Shown here piece by piece: positions 61,717 through 64,000 of a DNA stretch of 64,000 nucleotides. The notes under the pieces were generated by a model that was given only the letters and a program-made list of their open reading frames with translations, did not search any database and was not told where the DNA came from. A program made the translations under genes and the position numbers. Position 1 is the first letter of the stretch, and each line of letters starts with the position of its first letter. This DNA comes from Oricola thermophila (GTDB taxonomy: Bacteria; Pseudomonadota; Alphaproteobacteria; Rhizobiales; Rhizobiaceae), in assembly GCF_013358405.1 (NCBI RefSeq), contig NZ_CP054836.1:496001-560000 (forward strand). The letters are read 5' to 3'.

Positions 61717-61750
61717 CTAGGCAGTGCTTTTCCGTATTGGGGCCGGGCGT

Positions 61751-62032
61751 TCAGCCCTGCTTCGCCGCGACGAGACCGTCGATCTTGGCGCAGAGGTTCT
61801 TCAGCACGAAGTATTCCTCGGTTGCCACCTTGCCGTCGTTGACGTCCTGCGTCCACTGCTCGAGCGGGATCTTGATGCCGAATTCCTTGTCGATCGCGAA
61901 AACGATGTCGAGAAAATCGAGGCTGTCGATGCCGAGATCGTCGATCGTGTGGCTTTCCGGGGTGATCGACTCGCGCTCGATTTCGCTCGTTTCCGCGATG
62001 ATGTCGGCGACTTTTTCGAATGTGGTTGCCAC
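61751..62032 (-). CDS. acpXL: Specialised acyl carrier protein AcpXL
   Basis: 93 residues, acidic, with the phosphopantetheine Ser37 in [13 protein letters not shown] and the length typical of AcpXL (longer than AcpP). It carries the very-long-chain hydroxy fatty acid for lipid A. GTG start with AGGA 8 nt upstream. First gene of the cluster acpXL-fabF2XL-fabF1XL-adhXL-lpxXL; a fabZXL gene, normally second, is not here. Confidence 0.93.
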   Translation of the reverse strand: MATTFEKVADIIAETSEIERESITPESHTIDDLGIDSLDFLDIVFAIDKEFGIKIPLEQWTQDVNDGKVATEEYFVLKNLCAKIDGLVAAKQG

Positions 62033-62054
62033 GCTTCAGTCCTTCGTATGCTCG

Positions 62055-62081
62055 TGCATCACCAGGCGGACCGATGATGCA
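62055..62081. promoter_or_regulatory. Inverted repeat in the acpXL leader
   Basis: TGCATCA (62055-62061) and TGATGCA (62075-62081) mirror each other around 13 bp, 23-49 bp before the acpXL start. Either an operator half-site pair or a leader hairpin. Confidence 0.4.
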
Positions 62082-62244
62082 TCAAATCAAACATTCAGTG
62101 TCTTGCGCGCTCTCTAGCGTGTTTGTACGCCAAGGGAAAGGCCGTTGTCTTTCCCGTCTGCGCAACCGTTGCGTGTGAAAAGCGGGGATGCACGGCAGGG
62201 AATGCCGCGAGACACTCGGCAAGGACGCAGGACAGGAGCCACGC

Positions 62245-63243
62245 ATGGAAGAATGGGGAGAACTGGCATCCGGCGAAACGGTCGAGCGGGTGACGATATC
62301 GGGGGGCGGGCTGACCGCGAAAATCATAACGCGCGGCGCCGCGATACAGGACCTGAGGCTGGAGGGGCATGACGCGCCGCTGGTTCTCGGGTTCGAGAGA
62401 CTGAGGGATTACGAGTTCCATTCGCCCTATTTCGGCGCGACCGTGGGACGTTTCGCCAATCGCATCGCGGGCGGGCATTTCGTCCTGAACGGGGTCGGCT
62501 ACCACGTCGACAAGAACGATCACGGGCATTGCCTTCATGGCGGCCGGAAAGGCTTTTCGGAGCGGCTGTGGACCATCGAGGATGCCGGGGAGAGCCACGT
62601 CGTCATGCGGATCGAAAGCGCGGACGGCGACATGGGGTTCCCCGGCCACCTCATCGCGCGCTGCCGGTACGAGGTGGCGGACCGGGGGGAGCTGCGTGTC
62701 ATCCTTACCGCGGAAGCCGATGCCCCGACCGTTTGTTCCATGGCGCATCACAGCTATTTCAACCTGGAGAACGGCGGAGCCGGTCCGGTCACCGGGCACG
62801 AGCTCATGATTGCGGCGGACAGCTATTTGCCGGTGGACAACACGTTGATCCCGGTCGGTCCGCCGCAGCCCGTTGCCGGGACAAAATTCGATTTCAGGGA
62901 GATGAAACCGATCACCGCATCCGATCCGGCGGCGGCCTACGACCACAATTTCTGCCTCGGCGGCAACGGGCGGGTACGCGAGGTCGCGCAGCTGTGGTCG
63001 CCGCGCACTTCGGTGTTGATGAAGGTGCTTACCACCGAGCCCGGCCTGCAATTGTTCACTGCGCCGGGCATGGCCATGACGGTGCCCGGACTGGGCGGAC
63101 GACGCTACGGTCATCACGCCGGACTGTGCCTTGAAGCGCAGGCCTGGCCGGACGCTCCCAACCGTCCCGACTATCCGAGTGCGACCCTCAATCCGGGCGA
63201 GGTACAGGCGCAGCGCACGATCTACATCTTTTCGAAGGCCTGA
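62245..63243 (+). CDS. galM: Aldose 1-epimerase (mutarotase)
   Basis: 332 residues with the mutarotase landmarks 'GRFANRIAGG', catalytic His pair regions (HGHCLHGG and MAHHSYFNLEN) and catalytic Glu near the end (LCLEAQAWPDAPN). It interconverts alpha and beta aldoses. Start 62245 follows AGGAG by 6 nt. Its end overlaps the convergent sugar kinase gene by 22 bp. Confidence 0.9.
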   Translation: MEEWGELASGETVERVTISGGGLTAKIITRGAAIQDLRLEGHDAPLVLGFERLRDYEFHSPYFGATVGRFANRIAGGHFVLNGVGYHVDKNDHGHCLHGGRKGFSERLWTIEDAGESHVVMRIESADGDMGFPGHLIARCRYEVADRGELRVILTAEADAPTVCSMAHHSYFNLENGGAGPVTGHELMIAADSYLPVDNTLIPVGPPQPVAGTKFDFREMKPITASDPAAAYDHNFCLGGNGRVREVAQLWSPRTSVLMKVLTTEPGLQLFTAPGMAMTVPGLGGRRYGHHAGLCLEAQAWPDAPNRPDYPSATLNPGEVQAQRTIYIFSKA

Positions 63244-64000
63244 CCGGACAGGATGTCGCCCGGAAAACGCAGATCGGAGAATCCTTCCATCGGGACCAGC
63301 GCGCCGTGGTGGCGGATAACGCGACCGGCAACGGAATGGGCGAAAAGGGCGGCCTCCTGCGGCGTGCGCCCGGAAAGACGGGCAGCCAGGTAGGCACCGT
63401 TGAAGCTGTCGCCGGCGCCGGTGGTGTCCAGCGGTTCAACCGGCTGGGGCGGTGCGACCGGATGGGCCGCCATGCCGACGGCCACGAGGGCATCCTTGCC
63501 GCCGGACTTCACCACGATTTCTCCCGGGCCATGCTGGCGGATCCGTTCCACGGTATCGGCGGGGCTCTCGTCGTCGAACAGCGCCTGCTCGTCGTCGAAC
63601 GTGGGCAGGACGATCGTCGCAGCGCGGTAGCCGGCGTTCACAGCCGCCCGGGCGGCGTCGCGATTGGGCCAGAGGCGGGGCCGGTAATTCGGGTCGAATG
63701 CGATTGCCGTGTCCGCTTCGCGGGCCTTTTCCACGATCGCCAGCATGGCGGATCGCGCATCTTCGTCGAGAATGGCGAGGGTAATGCCGGAGAAGTATAC
63801 GAGGCCGGCATCGGACAGGCTGGCCGCCAGCGCATCCCGGTCGTCGGCGAGGCGGCGCGCGGCGGCATCGCTGCGCCAATAGGTGAAGGAACGTTCGCCC
63901 TTGTCGTCGAGCGAAACCGCATACAGGCCCGGCGCCTTGCCGGGGATGACGGGGCTGTGCGAGATGCCGATTCCGTTGCCGCTCAGAAACGCGATCTGTT
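63222..64000 (-). CDS. kdgK: 2-dehydro-3-deoxygluconokinase KdgK (C-terminal part, start outside window)
   Basis: The visible 258 residues are the C-terminal and middle part of a PfkB-family sugar kinase; the start lies right of the window. 'DTTGAGDSFNGAYLAARLSG' region contains the anion hole and catalytic Asp (GAGD). The KdgK-like segment 'YFSGITLAIL' and 'DPNYRPRLWP' fits KDG kinase, which phosphorylates 2-keto-3-deoxygluconate in pectin/uronate breakdown. Assignment to KdgK rather than a related kinase is probable, not certain. Confidence 0.82.
   Translation of the reverse strand, partial: QIAFLSGNGIGISHSPVIPGKAPGLYAVSLDDKGERSFTYWRSDAAARRLADDRDALAASLSDAGLVYFSGITLAILDEDARSAMLAIVEKAREADTAIAFDPNYRPRLWPNRDAARAAVNAGYRAATIVLPTFDDEQALFDDESPADTVERIRQHGPGEIVVKSGGKDALVAVGMAAHPVAPPQPVEPLDTTGAGDSFNGAYLAARLSGRTPQEAALFAHSVAGRVIRHHGALVPMEGFSDLRFPGDILSGQAFEKM

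Noticed and set aside
1..64000. tRNA, rRNA, CRISPR, insertion sequence or prophage
   Set aside because: No cloverleaf with CCA-type end, no repeat-spacer array, no transposase or integrase motif was seen on either strand.

Overview
This window reads as one contiguous, GC-rich (about two-thirds G+C by eye) alphaproteobacterial chromosome segment. The best fit is the Hyphomicrobiales (Rhizobiales), probably a Phyllobacteriaceae-like or other free-living/marine member; the genus cannot be fixed from sequence alone. Indicators are the very-long-chain lipid A acylation cluster (acpXL, two fabF-XL genes, adhXL, lpxXL), a bmt-type homocysteine methyltransferase, betaine-lipid genes and a large cobalamin cluster. 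Genes are packed tightly with many ATGA/GTGA stop-start overlaps. I saw no tRNA or rRNA gene, CRISPR array, insertion sequence or phage gene.

Layout. 1-1546 (minus): a row of small conserved genes and the start of a transglutaminase-like gene. 1791-5297 (plus): a lipid-remodelling operon plcP-btaA-btaB preceded by a PHO box, then a dienelactone hydrolase. 5388-8896 (minus): an ABC-2 transporter with a NEW3-domain surface protein. 9091-10107: bmt. 10173-13342 (minus): a TRAP transporter (dctQ-dctM-dctP), followed by a membrane-anchored AraC-type regulator, a small secreted protein, an omega-aminotransferase and a DUF922 lipoprotein. 17708-46310: the cobalamin region. 46314-51331 (minus): a peptide/opine-type ABC transporter. 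51460-57167: chemoreceptor, M20 deacylase, beta-barrel outer-membrane protein and L,D-transpeptidase. 57234-62032 (minus): lipid A very-long-chain fatty acid cluster. 62245-64000: aldose epimerase and a KDG kinase cut by the window end.

Cobalamin region. It is spread over several transcription units: cobQ; riboswitch-cobU-cobW; cobN-GNAT-cobO; DUF6732-cbiX-cobH-cobL-cobI-cbiG/cobJ-cobM; cbiD-cobK with MFS and DMT transporters on the minus strand; and cobA-cobB-cobC-cobD. It mixes markers of the early-cobalt (anaerobic) route (cbiX, cbiG, cbiD) with markers of the late-cobalt (aerobic) route (cobN, cobW) and lacks cobG and cobF. A canonical B12 riboswitch lies before cobU. The cbiX operon instead has a 150-nt leader that folds into two consecutive multi-stem domains without a B12 box, and shares a 13-nt apical hairpin with the true riboswitch. 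This leader is the best candidate here for an undescribed regulatory RNA.

Other points of interest: a beta-ketoacyl synthase in the lipid A cluster whose active-site Cys is Glu, suggesting a KS/chain-length-factor pair; three 12-bp direct repeats at an exact 20-bp period; and several palindromic operator candidates next to promoters.
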